Below are positions 17,601 through 26,378 of a DNA stretch of 64,000 nucleotides, piece after piece (the first letter of the stretch is position 1; the number at the start of each line of letters is the position of its first letter). The notes below the pieces were generated by a model, which made no database searches, was not told the origin of the DNA, and saw only the letters and a list, made by a program, of their open reading frames with translations. The translations under genes were made by a program, and so were the position numbers. The stretch is taken from NCBI GenBank assembly GCA_965248395.1, contig OZ252103.1, forward strand, positions 2,418,001-2,482,000, given 5' to 3'. This stretch comes from JAAXHH01 sp965248395. Its GTDB lineage: Bacteria > JAAXHH01.

Positions 17601-18785
17601 TCAGTTTTCGCCTTCCGGGGAGAGATAGGTTCCGTTTACTCCGCCCTCCGCGCTCACTTTGACCGGTTCGCCCCCATCCAGTTCGATCACGATCTCTTTT
17701 GCCCGGACGACATTGTGACCGGACGGTCCGCTTTCTAGCGTAGAGGGATTATAAGTGCTTACCGCGTTTCCTGAAGCGGTTATCGTCTTAACCGATTCGC
17801 CCTTGAAGTCTACCACCATGCTTCGGCCCTCTATGGTGCTCCGCTGCGTCCCGTCCGTGTTTCCGGCGGCGTACGAACCGGTGGCCTGTCCGGTGACCAC
17901 GGCCCTTGAAACCTTGCCGTCAACCAGTTCCAGGACGATCCGTTCACCACTGATCTCGCTGAAGGCGCTGCGGATCACCGGATTGCTGAGCAAATCGATC
18001 TTCTGGCCTTCGCTGTCGTACCGCAGGGTATCGCACGTCCCTTCCAGCGGTCCTCGGACAACACGAACCGAATCGAACACCTCGGCGGTTCGTTCGCCGA
18101 AGGTATAGGTCATGCCCTTCCCCGTTACCACGATATCGCTGTCGGCGCTTTCATGACGCTTAAGCAATCGAGGCGCGCCGGTGAAACGGGCGCTTTCCGT
18201 TGACTTGAAGTATTCGACGTGGTCACAGGTAATACGAACGCCTTCCCCGTCGTCCACCACGACCACCGAGTCTTTCGCCAGGGCTTTCAACAATGTGTTT
18301 GATTCGGTGAAGTAGTACTCAAGTCGTTGGCCCGCGATCGTGACCCTGCTATCGTCCTGTTGCCAGGTCATATCCGGCTGACCCGTTGCGACGGCACGGT
18401 GGGGATCATGGGAATATTCCATTCGATCGCCCGTCAGCACCACCCCGTCCGTCTCGTCGTTCAACCTCACCCGGCCGGTACCTACGGCCCTTTGGTCGCG
18501 CTCGTAGTACGTTGCCTCGTCGGCCCGAAGCGTACTGCCCTCGCGGACTATGCGCACGTTACCGATCAATCGTACGATTCCGTTCATCCGATCGTAGCGT
18601 ACCCTGTCGCTCGTCAAAACGGTACTACCGTGCAAGAGGCGAACAAAACCGGACAGGTCGAAAATCTCGTCGATGCCGGTTGCCTTGAGGACCCCCGCTT
18701 CTTCGATCTGCACCGGGTCGCCGCGCTCTTGCCCTTTTACCGGCAGAGCGGAGAAAACAGCGAAACTGCAGATCGAAAGCAACAC
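17601..18785 (-). CDS. lptA: LptA/OstA-like periplasmic LPS transport protein, extended
   Basis: A 394-residue OstA-fold protein, about twice the size of E. coli LptA (185 aa). It is built of repeated beta-jellyroll segments such as GNVRIVREGSTLRADEATYY, GDRMEYSHD, CDHVEYFKSTE and GKGMTYTFGE. The frame is open upstream to 18971, but a strong promoter lies inside that extension. GTG at 18783-18785 starts a clean signal peptide (MLLSICSFAVFSALPVKGQ) and is chosen. The protein would bridge LptC and LptD in the periplasm. The large size suggests a long bridge, or two LptA-like units in one chain. Confidence 0.8.
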   Translation of the reverse strand: MLLSICSFAVFSALPVKGQERGDPVQIEEAGVLKATGIDEIFDLSGFVRLLHGSTVLTSDRVRYDRMNGIVRLIGNVRIVREGSTLRADEATYYERDQRAVGTGRVRLNDETDGVVLTGDRMEYSHDPHRAVATGQPDMTWQQDDSRVTIAGQRLEYYFTESNTLLKALAKDSVVVVDDGEGVRITCDHVEYFKSTESARFTGAPRLLKRHESADSDIVVTGKGMTYTFGERTAEVFDSVRVVRGPLEGTCDTLRYDSEGQKIDLLSNPVIRSAFSEISGERIVLELVDGKVSRAVVTGQATGSYAAGNTDGTQRSTIEGRSMVVDFKGESVKTITASGNAVSTYNPSTLESGPSGHNVVRAKEIVIELDGGEPVKVSAEGGVNGTYLSPEGEN

Positions 18786-18810
18786 CTGAACAGTCCCGGC
18801 TCTACGCAAT

Positions 18811-18839
18811 AATATACCATAATCGTGGCTTGACGTCAA
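18811..18839 (-). promoter_or_regulatory. Promoter in front of the lptA-like gene
   Basis: On the minus strand, TTGACG at 18834-18839 and TATATT at 18811-18816 are separated by 17 bp. The predicted start of transcription is about 18804, 20 nt before the GTG start. The -35 is embedded in a perfect 12-bp palindrome CTTGACGTCAAG at 18829-18840, which could be an operator. Confidence 0.7.
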
Positions 18840-18888
18840 GGGTAGCTCCCGTGCTGACCGGTTATGGAATCGGGTTGCGTCAGCGGTG

Positions 18889-19500
18889 TCAGTTCGTCTG
18901 CGCGTCCGGTAGAAACCGGCCTTTGATCTGGCGTCGAATGGTCCATCGACGCATGGCCGGGTCGGCTTCAAAACCCTCGCCCGTTAAGATGTCCCTTTCA
19001 CTGGTCAACCGCACGGCGGCATCCGTTTTAATCAGGTTGTCCGCGTTTACCCAGGTCAGCGAATCGGTTTCAAGGGTACCTCGCTCCAGGCTGAAGACGG
19101 TCACGTCGCCCCTGACACGCAGGTCATGGGTCTGTCCGTCGATTTCACCCTTTTCAGCTTCGAGAGTCGACGCCAGGCTACCGTCTTCGTCGTAGAACTG
19201 AACGTGGATGCCCCCATCCATGACGGTCACGTTTGAATCTGTAAAATACAGGCGGTGTCCGGCCTTGACCGTGGCTTCCTGTCGACCATCCCGACTCAGG
19301 TAAATGGTCGTATTCCACGCTTCCTGGTCCGGCAGGATATCCGGTGGGCTGTTTTCCACTTCGCGCTGGTCGACGGATCGACAGGCTATTGAACACAGAA
19401 TCACGGCGAAATACAGGAAGGACAGCCAGAAGCCGGCGTGCCCCTGACCATCATGGAACTTCAGGCAGGACCAAACTTGCGAGATACACGAAGTCGACAT
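18889..19500 (-). CDS. lptC: LptC-like LPS export protein (lipoprotein or N-anchored)
   Basis: A 203-residue protein with an N-terminal hydrophobic segment at about 24-38 ending in SIAC, which is a plausible lipobox. It is followed by a single OstA/LptC-like beta domain (NVTVMDGGIHVQFYDEDG, AEKGEIDGQTHDLRVRGDVTVF). LptC normally links LptB2FG to LptA. It lies directly upstream of the lptA-like gene (103 bp) and downstream of an LpxL-like gene, the expected location. Assignment rests on the fold-like pattern and context; sequence identity in this family is always low. Confidence 0.8.
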   Translation of the reverse strand: MSTSCISQVWSCLKFHDGQGHAGFWLSFLYFAVILCSIACRSVDQREVENSPPDILPDQEAWNTTIYLSRDGRQEATVKAGHRLYFTDSNVTVMDGGIHVQFYDEDGSLASTLEAEKGEIDGQTHDLRVRGDVTVFSLERGTLETDSLTWVNADNLIKTDAAVRLTSERDILTGEGFEADPAMRRWTIRRQIKGRFLPDAQTN

Positions 19501-19561
19501 GACTGATTATACCTTGAATCGATCGGGCGGGCAAGTTCAAGTTGCAGTCTGTACACCCTGA

Positions 19562-20458
19562 TTACGACTGCCTGGACGCTTTCCAGCGGTCGTGCATCCA
19601 CACCCACTGCGCCGGTGCCTTCCGGATAAACCGTTCGAGTTCCTCCGTATACGCGCTCGTTGTCATTTCCACGGCTTCGGGAGACCGCCCGGCAGGATGA
19701 ATCGGGGGTCTTATGGTTACCAGGTGGGTATCGTCTGCCTGCCGGTGGATGGCCATGGGCACAATCGGCGCTCCCGCCCGGTCGGCCAGGATGGCGGGTC
19801 CGGTAGGCGTTCGAGCGGGCCTGCCGAAAAACGGTACCGTGATCCCGGCTCCACGGGTGTCCTGGTCCACCAGGAGCCCCACGACGTGCCCTTTCCTCAA
19901 CGCCCGCAACACGGCGGATGCGGCTCTGTCCCGGTTGACGACGTTCAATCCGCCCCGCACCCGGTTTCGCTGGATAAGTTCGTCCAGTCTCGGATCGAAC
20001 AGGGGCGCAGCCACCACCGTAACGGAGAAACCCTTCAGCGCCAGAAGACTTCCCATTAGCTCGAAATTGCCCAGGTGTGCACTAACGGCGACGACGCCCC
20101 TCCCCTGCTCATAGGATGATTCCAGGTGCTCGAGACCTTCGATCGTGACCAGGTCGTCCACGTTTTCAATCGTAACCCTGGGCAGCCGGGCGGCATCCAC
20201 GACATTCCGGCCCAGTTCCCTGAAGACGGTTCTGCCCAGTCGTTTGATCTCCCGGCGGCACTTTTCATTACCATAGGCCAGGGTGAGATTGGCAAGGGTA
20301 AGGCGCCTGGCATCCGGCGCGGCCAGGTAGGCCAATTCACCCATCCAACCACTGACCGAGAGCGCGCTTCGCCTCGGCAGCGCGTTCAACAGGGCGATAA
20401 ACGCCCGGACCGCGTGATAGACGGCCGTATTTCGAAGGCTTTTAATCAGGGAGGCCAC
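19562..20458 (-). CDS. LpxL/HtrB-type lipid A acyltransferase
   Basis: A 298-residue lysophospholipid acyltransferase of the lipid A late-acyltransferase family. The catalytic HX4E motif is H128-E133 in SAHLGNFELMG. A second conserved block reads LVDQDTRGAGITVPFFGRPARTPTGPA, shown here as the range of residues just after 190. An N-terminal membrane segment is at about 13-30. The start is GTG at 20456-20458. It probably adds a secondary acyl chain to Kdo2-lipid IVA, which fits kdsA and kdsB immediately upstream. The chain specificity cannot be predicted. Confidence 0.88.
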   Translation of the reverse strand: MASLIKSLRNTAVYHAVRAFIALLNALPRRSALSVSGWMGELAYLAAPDARRLTLANLTLAYGNEKCRREIKRLGRTVFRELGRNVVDAARLPRVTIENVDDLVTIEGLEHLESSYEQGRGVVAVSAHLGNFELMGSLLALKGFSVTVVAAPLFDPRLDELIQRNRVRGGLNVVNRDRAASAVLRALRKGHVVGLLVDQDTRGAGITVPFFGRPARTPTGPAILADRAGAPIVPMAIHRQADDTHLVTIRPPIHPAGRSPEAVEMTTSAYTEELERFIRKAPAQWVWMHDRWKASRQS

Positions 20459-20477
20459 GGATGCACCTGGATGCGCT

Positions 20478-21308
20478 TCAAAGTGCTGCGTGGGGTCGCA
20501 CGACTTCGTCGATCGCCTTCAACCTCACCAGCAGGGGTTCCAGGCGATCCAGCGGCAGCATGCTTGCGGCGTCACAGAGTGCCTCTGAAACACGGGGATG
20601 GGTTTCGATGAAGACGGCGTCACACCCGGTAGCCACCGCGGACCGGGCAAGGGGTTCTATGAATTCGGGCGTACCGCCGCTTGCGTCGCCGCTCGGCCGG
20701 CCGTACAGCCGCACCACGTGGGTGGCATCGAACACCACCGGGTAGCCAATCCGCCGCATGATGGCCAGCGACCGCATATCGGCGACCAGGTCATGATATC
20801 CGAAGGAGACGCCACGTTCCGTCAAAAGAATCTGGTCGTTACCGGCGCTTTCTATCTTGGACACGACGGCCGCCATGTCTTCAGGCGCCAGAAACTGACC
20901 CTTCTTCACGTTGACGGGCTTGCCAGTACGGGCCAGGGCAAGGGTCAGTTCCGTTTGCATCGACAGGTGTGCGGGAAGCTGAAGCATATCGAGGACGGCA
21001 GCGGCCGCATCCACTTCTTGCAGGCTGTGCACGTCCGAAAGTACCGGTACGCCCATTTCTCGAACTTTCTGGAGAATGCCCAGTCCCTCCTGCAAACCGG
21101 GACCGGTGTAATAGTCGACCGAGGAACGGTTCGCCTTTGCGTAAGATGATTTGAAGACGAACGGGATATGCAAGCGGTCGGTCACCGTGACCAGGTGCTC
21201 CACGGTTTCCATGACAACGGCTTCGCTCTCGATAACGCAGGGGCCGGCGATCAATGCCAGCTGCCTTCTCCCCCCTATTACCACGTCGCCGACAGCAACC
21301 TCTTTCAT
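20478..21308 (-). CDS. kdsA: 3-deoxy-8-phosphooctulonate synthase
   Basis: A 276-residue aldolase that joins PEP and arabinose 5-phosphate to give Kdo 8-phosphate. IAGPCVIESE, FKSSYAKANRSS, PVLSDVHSLQEV and FDATHVVR are the standard KdsA signatures. LPAHLSMQTELTLA corresponds to the conserved LQIPAFLxRQTDLL stretch with several substitutions (S for C/R positions), which is worth checking for metal dependence. ATG 21308 overlaps the kdsB stop by 4 bp, so the two are translationally coupled. It acts in the cytoplasm in the inner-core LPS pathway. Confidence 0.92.
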   Translation of the reverse strand: MKEVAVGDVVIGGRRQLALIAGPCVIESEAVVMETVEHLVTVTDRLHIPFVFKSSYAKANRSSVDYYTGPGLQEGLGILQKVREMGVPVLSDVHSLQEVDAAAAVLDMLQLPAHLSMQTELTLALARTGKPVNVKKGQFLAPEDMAAVVSKIESAGNDQILLTERGVSFGYHDLVADMRSLAIMRRIGYPVVFDATHVVRLYGRPSGDASGGTPEFIEPLARSAVATGCDAVFIETHPRVSEALCDAASMLPLDRLEPLLVRLKAIDEVVRPHAAL

Positions 21309-22075
21309 GATGGCGCTTCCTCCGCGGCCAGCCTTCTTTCCGCCTTTACCATGTCTTCCGGTACGTCGACTCCGAGCGGCGCGTAATCGGTTAGTCTCAC
21401 CATGACACGATATCCATGTTCAAGCGCCCGCATTTGTTCCAGCCGTTCGATCTGCTCCAGCGGCGTCGGTTTCAACGCGGCGAAGGTGAGCAGAAAGTCA
21501 CGGCGGTAGCCATATAGCCCCACGGTATTGAAGTACCTGTGTTGACGCAGGTATACTTCGTCCATGTCCTCGCCGGGCCAGGGCAACGGTGACCGCGAGA
21601 AATACAGCGCCAACCCCCGTTTATCGAATACGACCTTCCCCATGTGGGGGTTGAGCAGGTCTTCCGGCCGGGTAATGCGGTGCGCGAGGGTAGTCATGGG
21701 CACGGCCGGATCTTCGATCAACGGCTCTACCACGGTCTCTATGGCCCCGGGGGTGATCAGCGGCTCGTCACCCTGTATGTTGACAACGACGTCCGTATCC
21801 AGTTCCTGGACGGCCTCGGCCAGTCTGTCGGTACCGCTGGGATGGTCGGGAGAAGTCATGATCGGTTCGCCGCCGAACCGTTGTACCGCGTCCGCGATAC
21901 GACGGTCGTCGGTCACGACGAATATATCGGTCAGACACCGCGCCCGGCTGGCTCGCTCGTATGTATGCTGAATCATTGGTTTGCCCAGCAGGGTCGCCAG
22001 CGCCTTGCCGGGGAAACGCGTCGAAGCATATCGGGCCGGTATGAGACCCGTGATTCTCTGGGTATCGGATCCCAT
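21305..22075 (-). CDS. kdsB: 3-deoxy-manno-octulosonate cytidylyltransferase (CMP-Kdo synthetase)
   Basis: A 256-residue nucleotidyltransferase that activates Kdo with CTP. LIPARYASTRFPGKALA is the CTP-binding N-terminus, and VNIQGDEPLI and HRYFNTVGLYGYRRDFL are family hallmarks. ATG 22075 follows gatC by 7 bp. It forms a coupled pair with kdsA through a 4-bp overlap. Confidence 0.95.
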   Translation of the reverse strand: MGSDTQRITGLIPARYASTRFPGKALATLLGKPMIQHTYERASRARCLTDIFVVTDDRRIADAVQRFGGEPIMTSPDHPSGTDRLAEAVQELDTDVVVNIQGDEPLITPGAIETVVEPLIEDPAVPMTTLAHRITRPEDLLNPHMGKVVFDKRGLALYFSRSPLPWPGEDMDEVYLRQHRYFNTVGLYGYRRDFLLTFAALKPTPLEQIERLEQMRALEHGYRVMVRLTDYAPLGVDVPEDMVKAERRLAAEEAPS

Positions 22076-22082
22076 CTCGTGT

Positions 22083-22367
22083 TCAGATTACCTTGGGTAC
22101 CGTGAAATGACCCCGATCAGAAGAAGGCGCGTTCCGCAGCGCTTCTTCCTGGGACAATGAAGTTTCGACGTCGTCACTGCGAAACACGTTTTTCAGGTTC
22201 AATACGTGAGAGGTCGGCCCAACACCGGACGTGTCGAGCGTATTGAGTTTTTCCATGTACGCGAGTATGGCGTTCAACTGGTCCACCAACTGTTCCCGTT
22301 CGTCGTCCGAGAACTTCAGGTGGGCCAGCGCCGCGACATGATCTACATCCTCTATGGAAACTGTCAT
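22083..22367 (-). CDS. gatC: Asp/Glu-tRNA amidotransferase subunit C
   Basis: A 94-residue GatC. It starts VSIEDVDHVAALAHLKFSDDE and continues QLNAILAYMEKLNTLDTSGV, both diagnostic. The subunit holds GatA and GatB together for conversion of Glu-tRNA(Gln) or Asp-tRNA(Asn). No gatA or gatB is present in the window, so the complex is split over the genome. The gene lies 43 bp after the helicase gene and 7 bp before kdsB. Confidence 0.93.
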   Translation of the reverse strand: MTVSIEDVDHVAALAHLKFSDDEREQLVDQLNAILAYMEKLNTLDTSGVGPTSHVLNLKNVFRSDDVETSLSQEEALRNAPSSDRGHFTVPKVI

Positions 22368-22410
22368 GGCCTGCCCCTTTGCCTGACGCCATTTGACAAC
22401 AAGCGCCCGT

Positions 22411-24624
22411 TCATATCATCTCCAGCGCGGCGTACTTGACGATGACCTTCTTGGTCGTATCGGAAAACCGGATGGTCGCCCTCAGATCGTCCCCGCTTCC
22501 CGCAACCTGGATGATGCGCCCCTTGCCCCAGACAGGGTGTTTCACGTCCTGGCCCTGTGAGATCCGTACCCTGCCCATCGGCGTCTGCACAATGCGGGGA
22601 GCAGATCCGTCGTCCTCGAAAGGTGGTGAGTCGGAGGACGTTCTTTCCTGTTTCCACGAAGTCCGCGAGTAATTGCGGCCGGCACTCTCATGGGTAGCGT
22701 ATTCGTCGGGGATCTCGTCGATGAACCGGGATCGCAGGGACATGGTCGCACCCCCGTACCTGCGGCGCAGATTGGAGTGGGTCAAGTACAGCCGTTCCTG
22801 TGCGCGGGTTATCCCCACGTAGCACAGTCTCCGCTCCTCCTCGAGGTCCATGGGACTTTCCATGGCGCGGGATATGGGAAACAGTCCATCTTCCATGCCC
22901 GTGATGAAGACAATGGGAAACTCCAGCCCCTTGGCGTTATGCAGGGTCATGAGGGTGACGCAGTCCACGGATTCGTCCCAGCGGTCTATATCGGTGACGA
23001 GGGCCACCTCCTCGAGAAAATCGTCCAGCCCGGCAACCTCCTTGCCTCCCTCCGGCCGCTCGGTCGCCTCTTCCAGGGCGGCCATGAGTTCGTTCACGTT
23101 CTGCACCCTGACCTCGGCCTCCACGTTCTTGGCGGCTTCCATCTCCAGTTCCCGCAGGTACCCGGTTTTTTCGAGGAGACGCCTGGCCGCTTCCGCTCCC
23201 GACATCTCATCCAACCGCGCACGCAGACCGAGCAGGAACTCCCCGAGATCAACTGCGGCGCGGGCTGCCGCACCCGACAGTCCCGCCTCGCCGGCAAGAT
23301 GCAGCGCCTCGACGTAGTCGATTCCACGCTCGAATGCCAGGGTCTCGATGCGACCCACTCTGACGGCGCCCAGTCCTCTGGCGGGCGTATTGACCATCCG
23401 GCGGAAACTGATGACGTCCCTGCCGTTTACCAGGATCTTAAGGTAAGCCAAGACGTCCTTGACTTCCATCCTTTCGTAGAATCGGACCCCGCCGACGATG
23501 ACATAGGGCAGTCCGGCCCGCCGCAATTCATCTTCCAGGGTCCGCGACTGCGCGTTGGTGCGATAGAGCAGGGTGTAATCTCTCAGGGGCCGGTCTGAGT
23601 CGGCGCGGGTTACCTGGATCTTGCGGGTTATCCACCGGGCTTCGTCCCGTTCGTCGATTGTCTCGACGATGCCGATTTTTTCCCCGGACGGGTTGTCCGT
23701 CCACAATTCCTTGCCCTTGCGCCCCTTGTTATTCTTGATGACCGCGTTCCCCGCCTTCAGGATGAGTTGGGTGGACCGGTAGTTCTGTTCCAGCCGGACG
23801 ATGTGCGCTTCTGGATAGTCTTTCTCGAATTCGAGTATGTTGCGTATGTCCGCACCGCGCCAGGCGTAGATGGACTGGTCGTCATCTCCCACCACGCAGA
23901 GGTTCCGGTACTTCCGCGCCAGCCGGTTGATCCATTCGTACTGTGCGCGGTTGGTATCCTGGTATTCGTCCACCAGGATATACTGGAATCTCTCCTGGTA
24001 GCGGTCCAGCAGGTTCGGGTGCGTCGCGTACCCAACCGCCAGCCGCATGATGAGATCGTCGAAATCCAGCGCGTTGCAGTCTTCCAAGGCTTTCTGATAC
24101 ACTTCATAAACCCGGGATACCACCTGCTGTTCGAAGAAATCGTTATTCTGCGCCTTGTACTCACCGGCCGAAACGAGCTGGTCCTTGGCTCCGCTGATAT
24201 AGCTTTGTACCGCCTTCGGTGCGAAGCGCTTTTCGGAAATCTCCAGGTCCTTCATCACCCGCCGGATCATGGCCAGTTGATCATCGCTGTCGTAGATCAC
24301 GAAATCGCGGCGAAAACCCAGGGTTTCCGCCTCGCGGCGGAGAATCCTCGCGGACAGGGAATGAAACGTACCTACCCACTGGGGGACGTCGCCCTGACCG
24401 AGCATACGGTCGATCCGGTCTTTCATTTCCGAGGCCGCCTTGTTGGTGAACGTGACGGCCAGGATATGATAGGGATCTATGCCGAGATGTTCAACGAGGA
24501 AGGCGATCCGGTAGGTTAAAACGCGTGTCTTGCCGCTCCCGGCGCCGGCAAGCACGAGCAACGGTCCGTCGACATAAGTCGCAGCCTTGACTTGAGCGGG
24601 ATTCAATTCGCCAGCGAGGTTCAT
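22411..24624 (-). CDS. pcrA: UvrD/PcrA-type DNA helicase
   Basis: A 737-residue superfamily 1 DNA helicase for nucleotide-excision and mismatch repair and for clearing recombination intermediates. Walker A is AGAGSGKTRVLTYRIA, Walker B VDEYQDTNRAQYEW, motif IV QNYRSTQLIL and motif VI YVGITRAQERLYLTH. The C-terminus (HPVWGKGRIIQVAGSG onwards) is the Tudor-like RNA-polymerase-interacting domain typical of PcrA/UvrD. ATG 24624 is read from a strong promoter at 24718-24747, which probably also drives the downstream envelope cluster. Confidence 0.94.
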   Translation of the reverse strand: MNLAGELNPAQVKAATYVDGPLLVLAGAGSGKTRVLTYRIAFLVEHLGIDPYHILAVTFTNKAASEMKDRIDRMLGQGDVPQWVGTFHSLSARILRREAETLGFRRDFVIYDSDDQLAMIRRVMKDLEISEKRFAPKAVQSYISGAKDQLVSAGEYKAQNNDFFEQQVVSRVYEVYQKALEDCNALDFDDLIMRLAVGYATHPNLLDRYQERFQYILVDEYQDTNRAQYEWINRLARKYRNLCVVGDDDQSIYAWRGADIRNILEFEKDYPEAHIVRLEQNYRSTQLILKAGNAVIKNNKGRKGKELWTDNPSGEKIGIVETIDERDEARWITRKIQVTRADSDRPLRDYTLLYRTNAQSRTLEDELRRAGLPYVIVGGVRFYERMEVKDVLAYLKILVNGRDVISFRRMVNTPARGLGAVRVGRIETLAFERGIDYVEALHLAGEAGLSGAAARAAVDLGEFLLGLRARLDEMSGAEAARRLLEKTGYLRELEMEAAKNVEAEVRVQNVNELMAALEEATERPEGGKEVAGLDDFLEEVALVTDIDRWDESVDCVTLMTLHNAKGLEFPIVFITGMEDGLFPISRAMESPMDLEEERRLCYVGITRAQERLYLTHSNLRRRYGGATMSLRSRFIDEIPDEYATHESAGRNYSRTSWKQERTSSDSPPFEDDGSAPRIVQTPMGRVRISQGQDVKHPVWGKGRIIQVAGSGDDLRATIRFSDTTKKVIVKYAALEMI

Positions 24625-24717
24625 TCAACGTTCCCAAACGGCCGTGTTAGGAGGACTTTCTTCGGGGTAGTCAGCTTGCTTCATCCATTTGGAAACTACG
24701 GCGAGCAGAGCGCTATC

Positions 24718-24747
24718 ATAATACACTTCGCCGGGAAAGACTGTCAA
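24718..24747 (-). promoter_or_regulatory. Promoter of the uvrD-gatC-kdsBA cluster
   Basis: On the minus strand, a perfect TTGACA (24742-24747) and TATTAT (24718-24723) are separated by 18 bp. The start of transcription is predicted near 24711, with a leader of about 87 nt. The promoter is divergent from the kinase-gene promoter at 24801-24828, about 50 bp away, so the two may share regulation. Confidence 0.65.
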
Positions 24748-24800
24748 TAGAATCCTGGCGCCAGCCGGGCCCCGGGAATGTACTCACAGGGAAAGAATCG

Positions 24801-24828
24801 TTGTGATTCCAGGGTGGTCCGCTATATT
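24801..24828 (+). promoter_or_regulatory. Promoter of the GHMP kinase/nucleotidyltransferase pair
   Basis: TTGTGA at 24801-24806, a 16-bp spacer and TATATT at 24823-24828. The predicted transcript start, about 24835, lies after ATG 24829, which argues for the downstream start ATG 24886. Confidence 0.5.
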
Positions 24829-24885
24829 ATGGCGGATCGTTTTCATCCTGTTTCAACGCGGGGAAATCCCGCAGGATTGCCGGAT

Positions 24886-26343
24886 ATGCTGGAATGTCTG
24901 ACTGACCGTAAAACTAGGCTCGACGACGTCGAATCCTTCGAAAAGGCCCTGGCCTGTGACGAAGACAGCAGATACGGAGCGCTGGGATCGCGGTTTGCGA
25001 AGAACAAGCCGGTTTTTGTAGTCCGCGCCCCCGCGCGGCTGGATTGCATGGGCGGCATTGCGGACTACAGTGGTTCGCTGGTTTGCGAAATGACGCTGGA
25101 CCGGGCCGTTATGCTGGGCATCCAGGCCCGGGACGACCGAAAGGTGGTCATTCACAGCGCGGGTGTGGACGGGCTGGGATTGACGCCGGACGTCACCCTG
25201 TCGCTCGAAGCGCTTGCGCCCGACGCACCTTCCGTGGACTACGCGTCGCTGCGCAGAAGATTCTCCCGGGAGCCGGCCACGGCCTGGGCGGCTTACGTAG
25301 CCGGGGCTTTCAGCGTGTTGCAAGGGGAGGGATTCATAGATCGTTTCCCCCACGGCGCCACGATAGTACTGGTGAGCAACATCCCGCTGAGGGTGGGCGT
25401 ATCCTCGTCGGCCGCGCTGGAAATCGCCGCCATGTACGGATTGAAACTGTTGTACGGGATCGCGCTGGATGGAATGACCCTTGCCGTCCTGTCCCAGATG
25501 GTGGAGAACCAGGTTGCCGGCGCAGCCTGCGGCATCATGGACCAGGTCACTTCCGCACTGGGAAGCCGGGGGCGTCTGCTGTCCCTCCTCTGCCAGCCCC
25601 ATACTGTCCGCGAACATCTTCAGGTTCCATCCGGGGTACATCTCATCGGGATCAGCTCCGGCGTCAGGCGCCAGATCAAGGGAACACGATATACCAATGC
25701 CAGAATCGGCGCCTTCATGGGCCTGGCGATCATTCAGGACTACTTGCGGTCCAGTAACGGAACCGCGGATGACCCTTACGGCGGTTACCTGTGCAACATA
25801 TCCATGAACGAATTCGTGGAATCCTACCGGCATGTACTGCCATCGAGCATCACGGGCCGGGCGTTCAAGCGGCGTTATGGAAGCACGCCGGATCCCGTGA
25901 CGACCATCGATCCCGGGGTTTCCTACAAGGTTCGCAGCCGCGTGGAGCACCCTGTATACGAACACCGAAGAGTGCTGGATTTCACCCGACACTTAAGATC
26001 GGCGTGCAGTACGGGAGAAGCAGGGCATCTTGAAAGTGCGGGCAGGCTGATGTATGCCTCGGATTGGAGTTACACCCACCGATGCGGGCTCGGCTCATCC
26101 GAAACTGCCTGGATCGTCGGGGAAATACGGAAACTGGGCGTGGAGGCGGGATTTTACGGTGCCAGGATTACCGGCGGAGGAGCCGGTGGTACGGTGGCTG
26201 TCGTCGGAAGCGAAGGCATGTTTGACCACCTTGAGCGCCTGCTTGTACGCTACGGCGAAAAGACCGGTATCGCGGCTGAACTCTTTACGGGGACTTCTCC
26301 CGGCGCCCTCGAGTTCGGACACCTTGTCTACCGTGTAACCTGA
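24886..26343 (+). CDS. GHMP sugar kinase, galactokinase/L-arabinokinase-like
   Basis: A 485-residue GHMP-family sugar 1-kinase. The N-terminal signature is RAPARLDCMGGIADYSG instead of the galactokinase GRVNLIGEHTDY. This GGIADYSG form is what I know from plant L-arabinokinase galactokinase-like domains. The ATP-binding motif is LRVGVSSSAALEIA, the catalytic Asp sits in CGIMDQVTSALG and motif 3 is TGGGAGGTVAVV. ATG 24886 has AGGA 9 nt upstream and lies downstream of the promoter; the frame is open to 24778. It is followed after 35 bp by a UTP-sugar-1-phosphate uridylyltransferase-like gene. The pair could turn a free sugar into UDP-sugar. Confidence 0.8.
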   Translation: MLECLTDRKTRLDDVESFEKALACDEDSRYGALGSRFAKNKPVFVVRAPARLDCMGGIADYSGSLVCEMTLDRAVMLGIQARDDRKVVIHSAGVDGLGLTPDVTLSLEALAPDAPSVDYASLRRRFSREPATAWAAYVAGAFSVLQGEGFIDRFPHGATIVLVSNIPLRVGVSSSAALEIAAMYGLKLLYGIALDGMTLAVLSQMVENQVAGAACGIMDQVTSALGSRGRLLSLLCQPHTVREHLQVPSGVHLIGISSGVRRQIKGTRYTNARIGAFMGLAIIQDYLRSSNGTADDPYGGYLCNISMNEFVESYRHVLPSSITGRAFKRRYGSTPDPVTTIDPGVSYKVRSRVEHPVYEHRRVLDFTRHLRSACSTGEAGHLESAGRLMYASDWSYTHRCGLGSSETAWIVGEIRKLGVEAGFYGARITGGGAGGTVAVVGSEGMFDHLERLLVRYGEKTGIAAELFTGTSPGALEFGHLVYRVT

Positions 26344-26378
26344 GTCCGTCGCGGCCGGGACAGAGGAGCTATCTGCGG

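Noticed and set aside
24778..24885. N-terminal extension of the GHMP kinase gene
   Set aside because: It contains the predicted promoter, so the first 36 codons are unlikely to be transcribed in the main mRNA.
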